From Deltaproteobacteria bacterium (lineage in GTDB: Bacteria; Desulfobacterota; Desulfobacteria; Desulfobacterales; Desulfosalsimonadaceae): a stretch of DNA of 39,066 nucleotides. Below are positions 13,922-21,530 of the stretch, one piece after another. Numbering within the stretch: position 1 is the first letter of the stretch; every line of letters begins with the position of its first letter. The stretch is from assembly GCA_013151835.1 (NCBI GenBank), contig JAADHK010000027.1, positions 46,281-85,346 of the forward strand, read 5' to 3'. Made by a program: the position numbers and the translations under genes. The notes below the pieces were generated by a model, which was not told the DNA's origin, did not search any database, and was given only the letters and a program-made list of their open reading frames with translations.

Positions 13922-15667
13922 ATGAGCAACAACAAAAGAACACAAAAACGATTGCCGGCATTACTGGCCCTTTTTACCATCCTGGCATTTAGCATGTCTG
14001 GATGCAGCGGCGGTGAAGGAACCGCAACTGTTGCATCTCCATCAGGAGTAACACCGACGACCTCGTTATCAACAGGCGCTGCGGTCATCGGCACTGTGCC
14101 CGGGACCCTGATTGAGGCATTTTGTGACAATGGTTCCTACTACAGCACCACATCCACCCAAAACGGCACCAGTGAACACCCTTTCAATCTGCAACTTCCA
14201 GCTGACATAGGTTGCCGCCTGGTCATGACCACCAACGAGGGGACCGCCGATGAAGTGGTTTCCCCCATAGGTTTCCTGGATATCAATAATGAAGTCAACA
14301 CCAGGCTGACCCTTGCTGATAACAGCACGGTTGACCTCGGATTTGTCCCGCTTCCCATGAGCCGTGCGGAAGCTTCCAACAATGACATTAATGGCGACGG
14401 CATCCTCGATGCACCCTTTATCCTCGACAATTATCAGGACCAGGGAGCCATAAACCCGCTCAAACATATGGACTCGGACCATGACGGCATCAAGGACTGG
14501 CAGGACGAGGACCACGGAGATCCGCTACATGCCGGCACCGCTAATGATATTCTGGACAAGGATATGGACGGCATCCCCAACAACTATGACCACGATTTTA
14601 TTCCAGAGGCAAATGATACGGACGGCGACGGCATCCCGGACCGGATGGACGTAAATCCGGAGAATCATAAGGACCAAAACAGTCGCCTGGCCGGAGACCA
14701 TGATGGTGACGGCTATCACGACAGCGACCGTGACCATGACGGTTTCCTTGATGAAGATCATGACCGGGACGGCGAACCGGACAACAACCAGACAATCGGC
14801 CTTACCGGCGCCAATGCGGGGGCGATACTGTTTGGCAGCTACTGCTCATCCTGCCACCTGCCTGACGGTTACGATCTTGGGACAGTATCTGCCGAAGCCA
14901 TTGGCGCCGCCCTGAACGGCGTGCCTGACATGGTCGGAGTCGCCGCCCTGGTAACCGGACAGGACTATCAAGCGCTGGCGGACTTCATCAATATGAATGG
15001 CCATGATTCGGGTTGGGCAATTGAGGAAAATCACGGCGGTTACGTTAAGATCAATGGCGTTGATGTTTGCGCGGCCTGTCACGGAGCCGACCTGAACGGA
15101 AATGTTTCAATCCCTTCCTGCTACTCCTGCCATGACAATAAATGGGGCGCCGGTCCGGGGCCTTTGCCGACACCTCCGTCTGGTCCGGGCGCCAACAGGG
15201 CGCCGGTCGCCGATGCCGGGCCCAACCAGAATGTGATTATCGGGGACACCGTTAATCTTGACGGTTCCGGAAGCCATGATGCCGACAACGATATCCTGAG
15301 TTATAACTGGAGTATGCCAGGCAGCCCGCCGGGTTCTGCCGCCGCCCTTCCCAATCCATATATTATCAATCCCGCCTTTATTGCGGATGTTGCCGGGACC
15401 TATACCATCCAACTGGTGGTCAACGACGGCACCGCCAACAGCAACACGGCCACAATGAACGTTACCGCCACCCCGGTTATTGACGGCGCCTCCCTTTACG
15501 GAACAAACTGCGCCATGTGCCACGGTCCCCTGGCCACCAGTTCCAAGCGGGGCGCAAGCGCGGCCAAGATCCAGTCCGCCATCAATAACAACAGGGGGGG
15601 GATGGGTCGTCTGAATACGTTTGCCAGTGCCGAAATCAGCGCTATTGCCGCAGTATTGACGCCATAG
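13922..15667 (+). CDS. Tetraheme c-type lipoprotein with calcium-binding TSP3-like repeats and a PKD-like domain
   Basis: 581 residues; ATG at 13922 with AGGAG six bases upstream. Lipobox MSGC (Cys28). Residues about 153-290 are Asp-rich DxDxDG repeats (thrombospondin type-3/EF-hand-like) that should bind many Ca2+ ions. Four haem motifs follow: CSSCH (308-312), CAACH (383-387), CYSCH (400-404) and CAMCH (530-534). A PKD/Ig-like domain (about 426-518) separates the third and fourth. The last part (520-581) is a class I cytochrome c-like domain, but its distal Met is not obvious. This suits an outer-surface electron carrier or a haem enzyme that needs calcium; direct function is unknown. An eight-G run at 15594-15601 lies in the last domain. 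Confidence 0.85.
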   Translation: MSNNKRTQKRLPALLALFTILAFSMSGCSGGEGTATVASPSGVTPTTSLSTGAAVIGTVPGTLIEAFCDNGSYYSTTSTQNGTSEHPFNLQLPADIGCRLVMTTNEGTADEVVSPIGFLDINNEVNTRLTLADNSTVDLGFVPLPMSRAEASNNDINGDGILDAPFILDNYQDQGAINPLKHMDSDHDGIKDWQDEDHGDPLHAGTANDILDKDMDGIPNNYDHDFIPEANDTDGDGIPDRMDVNPENHKDQNSRLAGDHDGDGYHDSDRDHDGFLDEDHDRDGEPDNNQTIGLTGANAGAILFGSYCSSCHLPDGYDLGTVSAEAIGAALNGVPDMVGVAALVTGQDYQALADFINMNGHDSGWAIEENHGGYVKINGVDVCAACHGADLNGNVSIPSCYSCHDNKWGAGPGPLPTPPSGPGANRAPVADAGPNQNVIIGDTVNLDGSGSHDADNDILSYNWSMPGSPPGSAAALPNPYIINPAFIADVAGTYTIQLVVNDGTANSNTATMNVTATPVIDGASLYGTNCAMCHGPLATSSKRGASAAKIQSAINNNRGGMGRLNTFASAEISAIAAVLTP

Positions 15668-15694
15668 CGCTGTGATCTTTTGAAAAATCCCGGA

Positions 15695-15765
15695 GCGACA
15701 TCGGCAGGACCAAGAGGCGCCATCTCCGAGTAATCCCTCCCTGAAGATGGCGCCCTGCCGGTGTC
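15695..15765. terminator. Long inverted repeat after the cytochrome gene, possible terminator
   Basis: Two nested arm pairs: CGACATCGGCAG (15695-15706) with CTGCCGGTGTCG (15754-15765, one mismatch), and GGCGCCATCT (15715-15724) with AGATGGCGCC (15744-15753, perfect). It lies 28 bases after the stop. There is no T-run, so it could equally be a mobile palindrome or an mRNA-protecting stem. Confidence 0.45.
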
Positions 15766-15880
15766 GTGAAGGGAGTTATTCGCAGGCGGGTTTTCTGTGT
15801 GGAAACTTGGCGTAACGGAAGAGAATGGGTTTTTACGATATTATCACGCTTACCTTATGATTGCGTATGGTTATCCACCC

Positions 15881-16675
15881 TTAAAAATAAAGGGATACAC
15901 CTGCGTACGGCCCGTTTAATGATTCTTCAACGCTGTGCAGCCATCGATAGCCCAGTTTTAATGAAGCATATTTTTCGCCAAGCATTATGGCGATGTCATA
16001 ATCATTAACATCGGTTCCGTTAACACTTGACCAGGCCGGTCTGAATTCAACCCCGACATATTTAACCGGTCGTATGATAAACGGCAATGTGAAGGAAAAA
16101 CCGGAGTTTTCATTTTTCCCGTTTATGATTAAGGTGCCAAGCCCCAGATCGAGTTCGACAAGCGTGGAAAAAGACATCCGGTAAACGCCGTAGATGCGGA
16201 TTAAATCCAGTTTGTCTTTCGGTTCATTTTCGTGAAAACGGGTTTGGTTGTAATGTAACGCAAAAGGGCCGTAGCCGACTTCAGCTCGAAAATCCAGGGC
16301 ATTAACATCGGATTCAAGATTCTGGCGTGAAATATCGGCACGGAAAAAAGGGATGAGCGGCTCCCCTGCTTTCCTGGGCGTCGCATCTGAAATTTCAGTA
16401 TCTCCGGAGGGACAAACACGTTTCCAGCTCGATACACCTCCGAGCGTCATGCCGCCTAGAATACCGATAGTTACAAAACCTGCCACATCAGAAAGAAAAT
16501 CATCCGTGTCCTCGCTGTCCTCGGTGTTGAAATAATGGTGATCTGTTTTTTCATTATCTTCCCGGTGTGTTGTGGCATCATTTTCAAAGCTCTCTAATTT
16601 GCCGCCATAACAATGGCTTGAGAAACAAAGAAGAAGCGAGATGATTATGCATAACCATGCATGCCGGTAAATCAT
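15881..16675 (-). CDS. Putative outer-membrane beta-barrel protein
   Basis: 264 residues, no family recognised. An N-terminal signal peptide (MIYRHAWLCIIISLLLCFSSHCYGG) is followed by an acidic linker, a hydrophobic segment (DVAGFVTIGILGGMTLGG, about 63-80) and then alternating beta-strand-like stretches ending in PYAGVSLYF. The terminal Phe is typical of barrels inserted by the BAM complex. A decayed copy of the last codons lies at 11811-11858. The start ATG at 16673-16675 has only a weak ribosome binding site. Confidence 0.65.
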   Translation of the reverse strand: MIYRHAWLCIIISLLLCFSSHCYGGKLESFENDATTHREDNEKTDHHYFNTEDSEDTDDFLSDVAGFVTIGILGGMTLGGVSSWKRVCPSGDTEISDATPRKAGEPLIPFFRADISRQNLESDVNALDFRAEVGYGPFALHYNQTRFHENEPKDKLDLIRIYGVYRMSFSTLVELDLGLGTLIINGKNENSGFSFTLPFIIRPVKYVGVEFRPAWSSVNGTDVNDYDIAIMLGEKYASLKLGYRWLHSVEESLNGPYAGVSLYF

Positions 16676-16836
16676 AGGGGGGATAGATCCTTTTATTTAA
16701 TTTGTTCGGAGGTTGTTTTGGTAATTTACGACTATTTATATACCCGACAAGGAGGGCATGCAAGGATAATGACAGGCAGATTCAGGTATGAATGAAGACT
16801 TGAAGATGAGTAGTTTATGTGTATAAAGTGGAGTGT
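16676..16836. other. Gene-free stretch upstream of the outer-membrane gene
   Basis: AT-rich spacer that should hold the leftward promoter of the outer-membrane gene; a TATAAA-like -10 on the minus strand is visible near 16735-16742 but the -35 is poor. The missing 5' part of the dehalogenase remnant would be expected here and is not recognisable. Confidence 0.3.
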
Positions 16837-16971
16837 ATGAAACGGATGGCTGAACTCCTGCCCTCCGCCGGGGTGACAAAGACCGGCGCCGGACATTTTC
16901 TCCAGGAAGAGGTGCCGGAGGAAATCGCCGAGGCAGTCCGCCTGGTGGCGAGAGCCGTGATTAACAAATAA
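16837..16971 (+). pseudogene. 3' remnant of a haloalkane-dehalogenase-like alpha/beta hydrolase
   Basis: The last 44 codons of an open frame, containing TGAGHFLQEEVPEEIAEAVR and a natural stop at 16969-16971. GAGHFLQEE is the segment around the catalytic His of haloalkane dehalogenases and related hydrolases. The nucleophile elbow and the rest of the fold, about 250 residues, are absent upstream. The ATG at 16837 has no clear ribosome binding site. It is a truncated gene unlikely to be functional. Confidence 0.7.
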
Positions 16972-16999
16972 TTATCCCTATAGAAAATGGAGAAGAATC

Positions 17000-17236
17000 A
17001 TGCCGCATGTGAGCATCAAAATGTATCCCGGCAGGAGCGAGGAGAAGAAAAAGGAGATGGCCTCAAGGATTACTGCGGACATCGTCGCAGTGGCAGGCTG
17101 TTCAGCCGATTATGTGACAGTGGCCATAGAGGAGATCGATCAGGACAAGTGGCCTGAAGAAGTATATCGGCCCGAGATAATGGAAAAGTCCGGGCGCTTG
17201 TATAAGAAGCCCGGCTATAATCCGTTCAAGGACTGA
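17000..17236 (+). CDS. pptA: 4-oxalocrotonate tautomerase family protein, PptA-like
   Basis: 78 residues. After Met removal Pro1 is the expected catalytic base (PHVSIKMYPGRSEEKKKEMA). The C-terminal LYKKPGYNPF matches the PptA/YdcE branch of the tautomerase superfamily. Such proteins catalyse keto-enol tautomerisation of 2-oxo acid enols such as phenylenolpyruvate; the natural substrate is usually unknown. A GGAGAAG ribosome binding site precedes the ATG. It is followed after seven bases by the CDF transporter gene, so the two are probably co-transcribed, without an obvious functional link. Confidence 0.88.
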   Translation: MPHVSIKMYPGRSEEKKKEMASRITADIVAVAGCSADYVTVAIEEIDQDKWPEEVYRPEIMEKSGRLYKKPGYNPFKD

Positions 17237-17243
17237 CGACCGA

Positions 17244-18176
17244 TTGAAAACTTCCCTGCATTCACCCCCCATGACTGAAGATGCGCGGGCCGCGGCCGTG
17301 CGCAAGATTACATGGTGGGGTTTTGCCGTAAATATCTTTCTTTCGGCATTCAAGGTTTTAGCAGGTTATTACGGCAACAGCCAGGCTGTTATAGCCGATG
17401 GAATCCACAGCCTTTCGGATACCGTAACCGACCTGGCCGTGATCGCGGGCTCCTATTTCTGGTCTATGCCCGCCGACACCGATCACCCTTACGGTCACAG
17501 GCGTCTTGAAACAATCGTGGCGGTAGTAATAGGGGGCGTTTTATTCGGGGCCGGAATCGGCATTGCCTGGCATGCCGCCTCGACACTCGATTCCATGGGA
17601 GTCCATCCGCCGTGTCCCATCGCTTTGGTTGCCGCCGGGATATCGATTCTTGTAAAAGAGTTCCTGTATCGGTGGACGATCTCGACCGGCCGCAGGACAA
17701 AAAGCCTGTCGCTGGAAGCAAATGCATGGCATCACCGGCTTGACGCCATCAGCTCGATACCGGTCTTCCTAGCGGTCGGCGTGACATTCGTATTCCCTTC
17801 GGCATTTTTCATGGATTGCGTGGCTGCGTTTTTCGTGGCGGGTTTTATCTGCTATTCGGCCGTCGGGATCATGGCGGTTGGATTGCGGGAACTCGTGGAT
17901 GCAGGGGCGCCCAGGCAAACCTGTCTTGAGATCCGGGATATTGTCCTTAAGAACACCTCGGTTATCCAGGCTCACCGTATCCGCACCCGTTACCTGGGCA
18001 ACCGGATTCAGGTGGACCTGCACGTGGTTGTCGACGGGCGCATGACCGTGTCCGAGGGGCATGCAATCGCCGAGGATATTAAGCAGGGGATACTTGACGA
18101 AGGTCCGGATGTCGTTGATGTCGTGGTCCATGTGGAACCTACGGAATCTGCGTTGCCGGCAACGGAGTGCGTCTAG
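17244..18176 (+). CDS. Cation diffusion facilitator (CDF) efflux transporter
   Basis: 310 residues from a TTG at 17244; the in-frame ATG at 17271 is an alternative, and neither has an ideal ribosome binding site. Six hydrophobic helices, the metal-site pattern DGIHSLSDTVTD in TM2, the loop DTDHPYGHRRLE and a second site HHRLDAISS in TM5 are all CDF hallmarks. The cytoplasmic C-terminal domain (about 215-300) carries the dimer and metal-sensing fold (HRIRTRYLGNRIQVDLHVVVDG). It exports Zn2+, Fe2+, Mn2+ or Ni2+ by proton antiport; the metal cannot be fixed by eye. FieF/MamB-like members are the closest in appearance. Confidence 0.93.
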   Translation: MKTSLHSPPMTEDARAAAVRKITWWGFAVNIFLSAFKVLAGYYGNSQAVIADGIHSLSDTVTDLAVIAGSYFWSMPADTDHPYGHRRLETIVAVVIGGVLFGAGIGIAWHAASTLDSMGVHPPCPIALVAAGISILVKEFLYRWTISTGRRTKSLSLEANAWHHRLDAISSIPVFLAVGVTFVFPSAFFMDCVAAFFVAGFICYSAVGIMAVGLRELVDAGAPRQTCLEIRDIVLKNTSVIQAHRIRTRYLGNRIQVDLHVVVDGRMTVSEGHAIAEDIKQGILDEGPDVVDVVVHVEPTESALPATECV

Positions 18177-18295
18177 GACGTACCCTTGAATCCGGCCGCG
18201 CCGATCACCAGGGCTTTTTTCACGGGACGTTCATCCTTCCTCCTTTGTTGTACGGTTGCGAACTCAAAGCATTACAATGGTTTTAAGATAAGTCC

Positions 18296-18511
18296 TTACC
18301 CGGTGGATGGTGAGGGTAAAAAGCTTTGTCCCGGTTTTTTCTCATCCAGGCTGTCCCCGGCCCGGCTCATAAACCAGATGGTACATGAGGGCCTGAATTT
18401 GCAATAGATTTCCGGATCTCGGCATTTCAGGCATTGCCCGCAGAGATATACGTTATGTTTCATGCAATTATAGCTGGTTTCAACTTCGGGGTGGTTAATA
18501 CATCTGCCCAT
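18296..18511 (-). CDS. Small B-box-like zinc-binding protein
   Basis: 71 residues from the ATG at 18509-18511, with GAGGA seven bases upstream; the longer frame to 18568 has no such site. The N-terminal 42 residues hold nine Cys/His ligands: C4, H7, C16, H19, C24, C27, C30, C37 and C42, in a CxxH...CxxH...CxxCxxC order resembling a B-box zinc finger. The tail (WFMSRAGDSLDEKK) is polar. I believe similar small proteins occur in related sulfate reducers, but no function is known. It is an isolated leftward gene between rightward operons. Confidence 0.7.
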   Translation of the reverse strand: MGRCINHPEVETSYNCMKHNVYLCGQCLKCRDPEIYCKFRPSCTIWFMSRAGDSLDEKKPGQSFLPSPSTG

Positions 18512-18642
18512 GCTGTTTTCCTCTATCAGGTTATATCCGTACCCATGGCTTTCTATAACCGAAATCATTCCCTATTGCGACAAAGAAATTTTTGATTTTT
18601 TCTTGCATAACATCACAATAAGTTTGGGGAACCCCTGGAAAC

Positions 18643-18663
18643 GGGCGGGGATAAACCCCGCCC
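18643..18663. other. Perfect 8-bp-arm hairpin
   Basis: GGGCGGGG-ATAAA-CCCCGCCC, very stable as RNA. There is no T-run on either side. It lies upstream of the methyltransferase operon and upstream of the leftward zinc-finger gene; role unknown. Confidence 0.4.
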
Positions 18664-18810
18664 CTGCTGAAGATCAGCGTATGGGGTCGCCCACCGCGCC
18701 GACCATCGTTACTTATAGGCTCGGTCCCGGACGTGGCCGTGGATGCGCCTGATACGAGCACCACCATTATTTGCCTTGAAAAAGGGAGGGGTTTTTCGTA
18801 ATATGTTCCC

Positions 18811-19599
18811 ATGGGCCATGTATTTGACTTAAAAGATGCAAATTCGTATGAAGACTGGCTTGCCAAAGGCAGCAGCCGGGCCGTGCTTGAAACCGAGACC
18901 GCGCTTATGCTTTCGATGCTCAGGCCGGTCCCCGGCGAATCGCTCCTGGATATCGGCTGCGGCACGGGAGCCAGCCTTTCCCCTTTTTTGGGCAGGGGGA
19001 TATCACTTACCGGCATTGAGCCCTCGCCCAATATGCTCGATTACGCAAAACAGCGCCTGGGCAGCCGGGTCGACCTCCACCGCGGGTACGCCGAGGATCT
19101 TCCGTTTGACGATAATTCTTTTAATTGCAGTATCTTTTTTTTGAGCCTCGAATTTGTCGATGATCCCGCAAAGGCCATTGAAGAAGCCTGCAGGGTTACA
19201 AAGGACCGCATTTTTATCGGGATTATAAATAAATACTCAATGTACGGGGCCGTCCGCCGGATTCGGGCCATGTTCGGTCCGACCCTGTTTCGCCACGCCC
19301 GTTTTTTTTCAATTTTCGGAATACAACGCATATTGTTCAACCTCCTGGGGGAGGTTCCATTTTCATGGAAGACGGCCCTTCACACGGCCGGATTGTCTGG
19401 AGGATTATTAAATGATCCCGGCCGGTTTGCCCTGCTTGAAAAAAATCCCTTCGGAGCCTTTGCGGCCATGGTAGCCGTGCCGATTCCCCATTACAGGACC
19501 ATTGCGCTCCCTCTTTTGGTGGATAAGGTCCGCAAGGCCCCGACGGGTGAGCAGGTTGCAAGCTGCTCGGGTGATTTCAGGCGCGTGGGGAAACAATAG
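18811..19599 (+). CDS. Class I SAM-dependent methyltransferase
   Basis: 262 residues. Motif I LLDIGCGTGASL lies at about residues 45-56, the acidic end of strand 2 is GIEPSPNML, and motif II (LPFDDNSFNCSIFFLSLEFVDDP) is clear, as in the UbiE/Methyltransf_11 group. The C-terminal half (about 160-262) is basic and hydrophobic and may bind a lipophilic substrate. It opens a compact operon with AmrS (2-base gap), MqnP, UbiX and KamA. A quinone methylation role is tempting but only inferred. The ribosome binding site is poor: GGGAGGGG lies 20 bases upstream. Confidence 0.85.
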   Translation: MGHVFDLKDANSYEDWLAKGSSRAVLETETALMLSMLRPVPGESLLDIGCGTGASLSPFLGRGISLTGIEPSPNMLDYAKQRLGSRVDLHRGYAEDLPFDDNSFNCSIFFLSLEFVDDPAKAIEEACRVTKDRIFIGIINKYSMYGAVRRIRAMFGPTLFRHARFFSIFGIQRILFNLLGEVPFSWKTALHTAGLSGGLLNDPGRFALLEKNPFGAFAAMVAVPIPHYRTIALPLLVDKVRKAPTGEQVASCSGDFRRVGKQ

Positions 19600-19601
19600 C
19601 C

Positions 19602-20615
19602 ATGAAAGCCATGCTCTATGAATCAATGGAAGACGGGAGTGTAAAGTGTCACCTTTGCGCACACGGGTGCATTATAAAAGACGGCCGCCGGGGGATCTGC
19701 AATGTGCGGAAAAACCGGTCGGGCGTGCTTGAAACACTGGTATATGACAAAATCATCGCGGCTCACGTGGATCCCATAGAGAAAAAACCGCTTTTTCATT
19801 TTCACCCGGGCTCTCTTGCCTTTTCCATTGGAACCGTGGGGTGTAATTTCAGGTGCCGGTTCTGCCAGAACGCGGATATCGCACAGATGGCAACCGACAA
19901 TAACGGAAGGATAGAAGGCCGCGCGCATTCACCGGAACAGCTCGTTGACGCAGCCATCCGATCCGGGGCAAAGACCATCGCCTACACCTATACGGAGCCC
20001 ACGATATTTTTCGAACTCGTGTATGAAACGGCCCGGCTTGCGCATGAAAAGGGTTTGTATAACGTACTTGTCACAAACGGCTATATGACGAAGGCTGCGC
20101 TCGATACCCTGGGGGGATGCATCGACGGCGCGAATGTCGATCTAAAGGCGTTTTCAGATGATTTTTACAAGAAATTCTGCTCGGCCAGGATAGAGCCTGT
20201 AAAAGAGACCCTGCGCAACATGAAAAAAGCCGGAATCATCGTCGAGGTCACAACGCTCCTTATTCCAGGCTTAAATGATGATCCGGATGAGTTAAAGGAA
20301 CTTGCGTCATTTATCGTAAGCGACCTTTCTGTCGACACCCCCTGGCATGTAAGCCGCTTTCATCCCACCTACAAGCTGACCGACCGGGGGCCCACGCCGG
20401 TTGAAAGCCTCATGGCCGCGTGGCGTATCGGCAGGGAAGCCGGCCTTAAATATGTCTATACGGGAAACGTCCCGGGCCTTGAGACCGAAAGCACCCTGTG
20501 CCCGGGATGCGGAGATGTGCTCATCTCCCGGCAGGGATTTTATGTGGAAAAAAACAGCATACGCGAAAGCGCCTGCCCGAAATGCGGTGAAAATATTTAC
20601 GGGAAAGGGCTGTAA
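19602..20615 (+). CDS. amrS: AmmeMemoRadiSam system radical SAM enzyme AmrS
   Basis: 337 residues. The cluster-binding CxxxCxxC is C81-NFR-C85-RF-C88. Extra Cys sites flank it: CHLCAHGC and GIC in the first 35 residues, and CPGCG...CPKCG zinc-ribbon-like pairs at the end. This layout with FHFHPGSLAFSIGTVGCNFRC is diagnostic of AmrS. The enzyme belongs to a conserved AMMECR1-Memo-radical SAM set whose chemistry is still poorly defined. The AMMECR1 and Memo partners are not in this window. It is translationally packed between the methyltransferase and mqnP. Confidence 0.93.
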   Translation: MKAMLYESMEDGSVKCHLCAHGCIIKDGRRGICNVRKNRSGVLETLVYDKIIAAHVDPIEKKPLFHFHPGSLAFSIGTVGCNFRCRFCQNADIAQMATDNNGRIEGRAHSPEQLVDAAIRSGAKTIAYTYTEPTIFFELVYETARLAHEKGLYNVLVTNGYMTKAALDTLGGCIDGANVDLKAFSDDFYKKFCSARIEPVKETLRNMKKAGIIVEVTTLLIPGLNDDPDELKELASFIVSDLSVDTPWHVSRFHPTYKLTDRGPTPVESLMAAWRIGREAGLKYVYTGNVPGLETESTLCPGCGDVLISRQGFYVEKNSIRESACPKCGENIYGKGL

Positions 20616-20621
20616 CGGCAC

Positions 20622-21530
20622 ATGGGCCTTTTATCCCGTATCCCGCGGCCGTTTTTGCTCATGGCTGAAAAGGCCGTTTTCTTCGGCCGGATGATCAAGT
20701 TTTCCCACACGGCGTTTGCCCTGCCTTTCGCCCTTTCCGCAGTTGTCCTTGCCCATGATACCGATCCTTTGAGTATTTATAAGATATTCTGGATTCTTGC
20801 GGCAATGGTCGGAGCCCGGTCGGCGGCCATGGGTTTTAACCGGATCGCGGACGCCCGGCTTGATGCCGAAAATCCCCGCACGGCCGAGAGGGCCATCCCT
20901 TCCGGTATACTTTCAATACGGTCCGCCGCTGTTTTCGTTATCCTCTCATCCGCGCTTTTCATATTTTCAGCGGTAATGCTTTCGAGCCTCTGTTTTTATT
21001 TTTCCTTTCCGGTGTTGGCCCTTTTGCTGGGCTATTCCTATGCCAAACGGTTTACCCGGTTCTGCCATTTTTATCTGGGTTTTGCCATCTCCCTTGCGCC
21101 CATGGGCGCGTGGGTCGCCATGACCGGCCGTTTTTCATGGGGGATTCTCTTTTTAAGCGCGGGTCTTGCGGCGCATATCGCCGGGTTTGACATTATTTAT
21201 GCCTGCCAGGATACCCGGTTTGACGCCGACCACGATCTTTTTTCCCTGCCGTCGCGCTCCGGCGTGGGCTATTCCCTTAAAATATCATCGTGGCTTCATG
21301 TTGCCGCCGTCCTGTTTTTTGCCGTAACAGGTTTGTGTTTCGGCCTTGGGGGGTATTATTTTGTTTCAGTGGGGCTTGTGGCCATCATGTTTGCTATCGA
21401 ACACCTGATCGTCTCGCCTTCGGATCTTACGCATATCAATATTGCTTTTTTTTACATAAATTCAATGATATCTGTCGTTCTATTTTTCGGTATACTTGCG
21501 GATTCTCTTTTGCCGGGAGGCCTTTTATGA
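20622..21530 (+). CDS. mqnP: UbiA-family prenyltransferase, menaquinone (futalosine) type
   Basis: 302 residues with eight to nine hydrophobic helices. Both Asp-rich prenyl-diphosphate motifs are present: NRIADARLDAENPRT (about 68-82) and CQDTRFDADHDLFSLP (about 192-207). KFSHTAFALPFALSA near the N-terminus is typical of the MqnP group, which prenylates 1,4-dihydroxy-6-naphthoate in the futalosine menaquinone pathway. The immediate ubiX-like neighbour (ATGA overlap) supports this over a ubiquinone role, as does the probably anaerobic lifestyle. Other mqn genes are not in the window. Confidence 0.88.
   Translation: MGLLSRIPRPFLLMAEKAVFFGRMIKFSHTAFALPFALSAVVLAHDTDPLSIYKIFWILAAMVGARSAAMGFNRIADARLDAENPRTAERAIPSGILSIRSAAVFVILSSALFIFSAVMLSSLCFYFSFPVLALLLGYSYAKRFTRFCHFYLGFAISLAPMGAWVAMTGRFSWGILFLSAGLAAHIAGFDIIYACQDTRFDADHDLFSLPSRSGVGYSLKISSWLHVAAVLFFAVTGLCFGLGGYYFVSVGLVAIMFAIEHLIVSPSDLTHINIAFFYINSMISVVLFFGILADSLLPGGLL

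Noticed and set aside
15766-16008. Rightward 80-codon open frame opposite the outer-membrane gene end
   Set aside because: No family resemblance, no ribosome binding site, and most of it overlaps the better-supported leftward gene with a signal peptide and barrel-like C-terminus.
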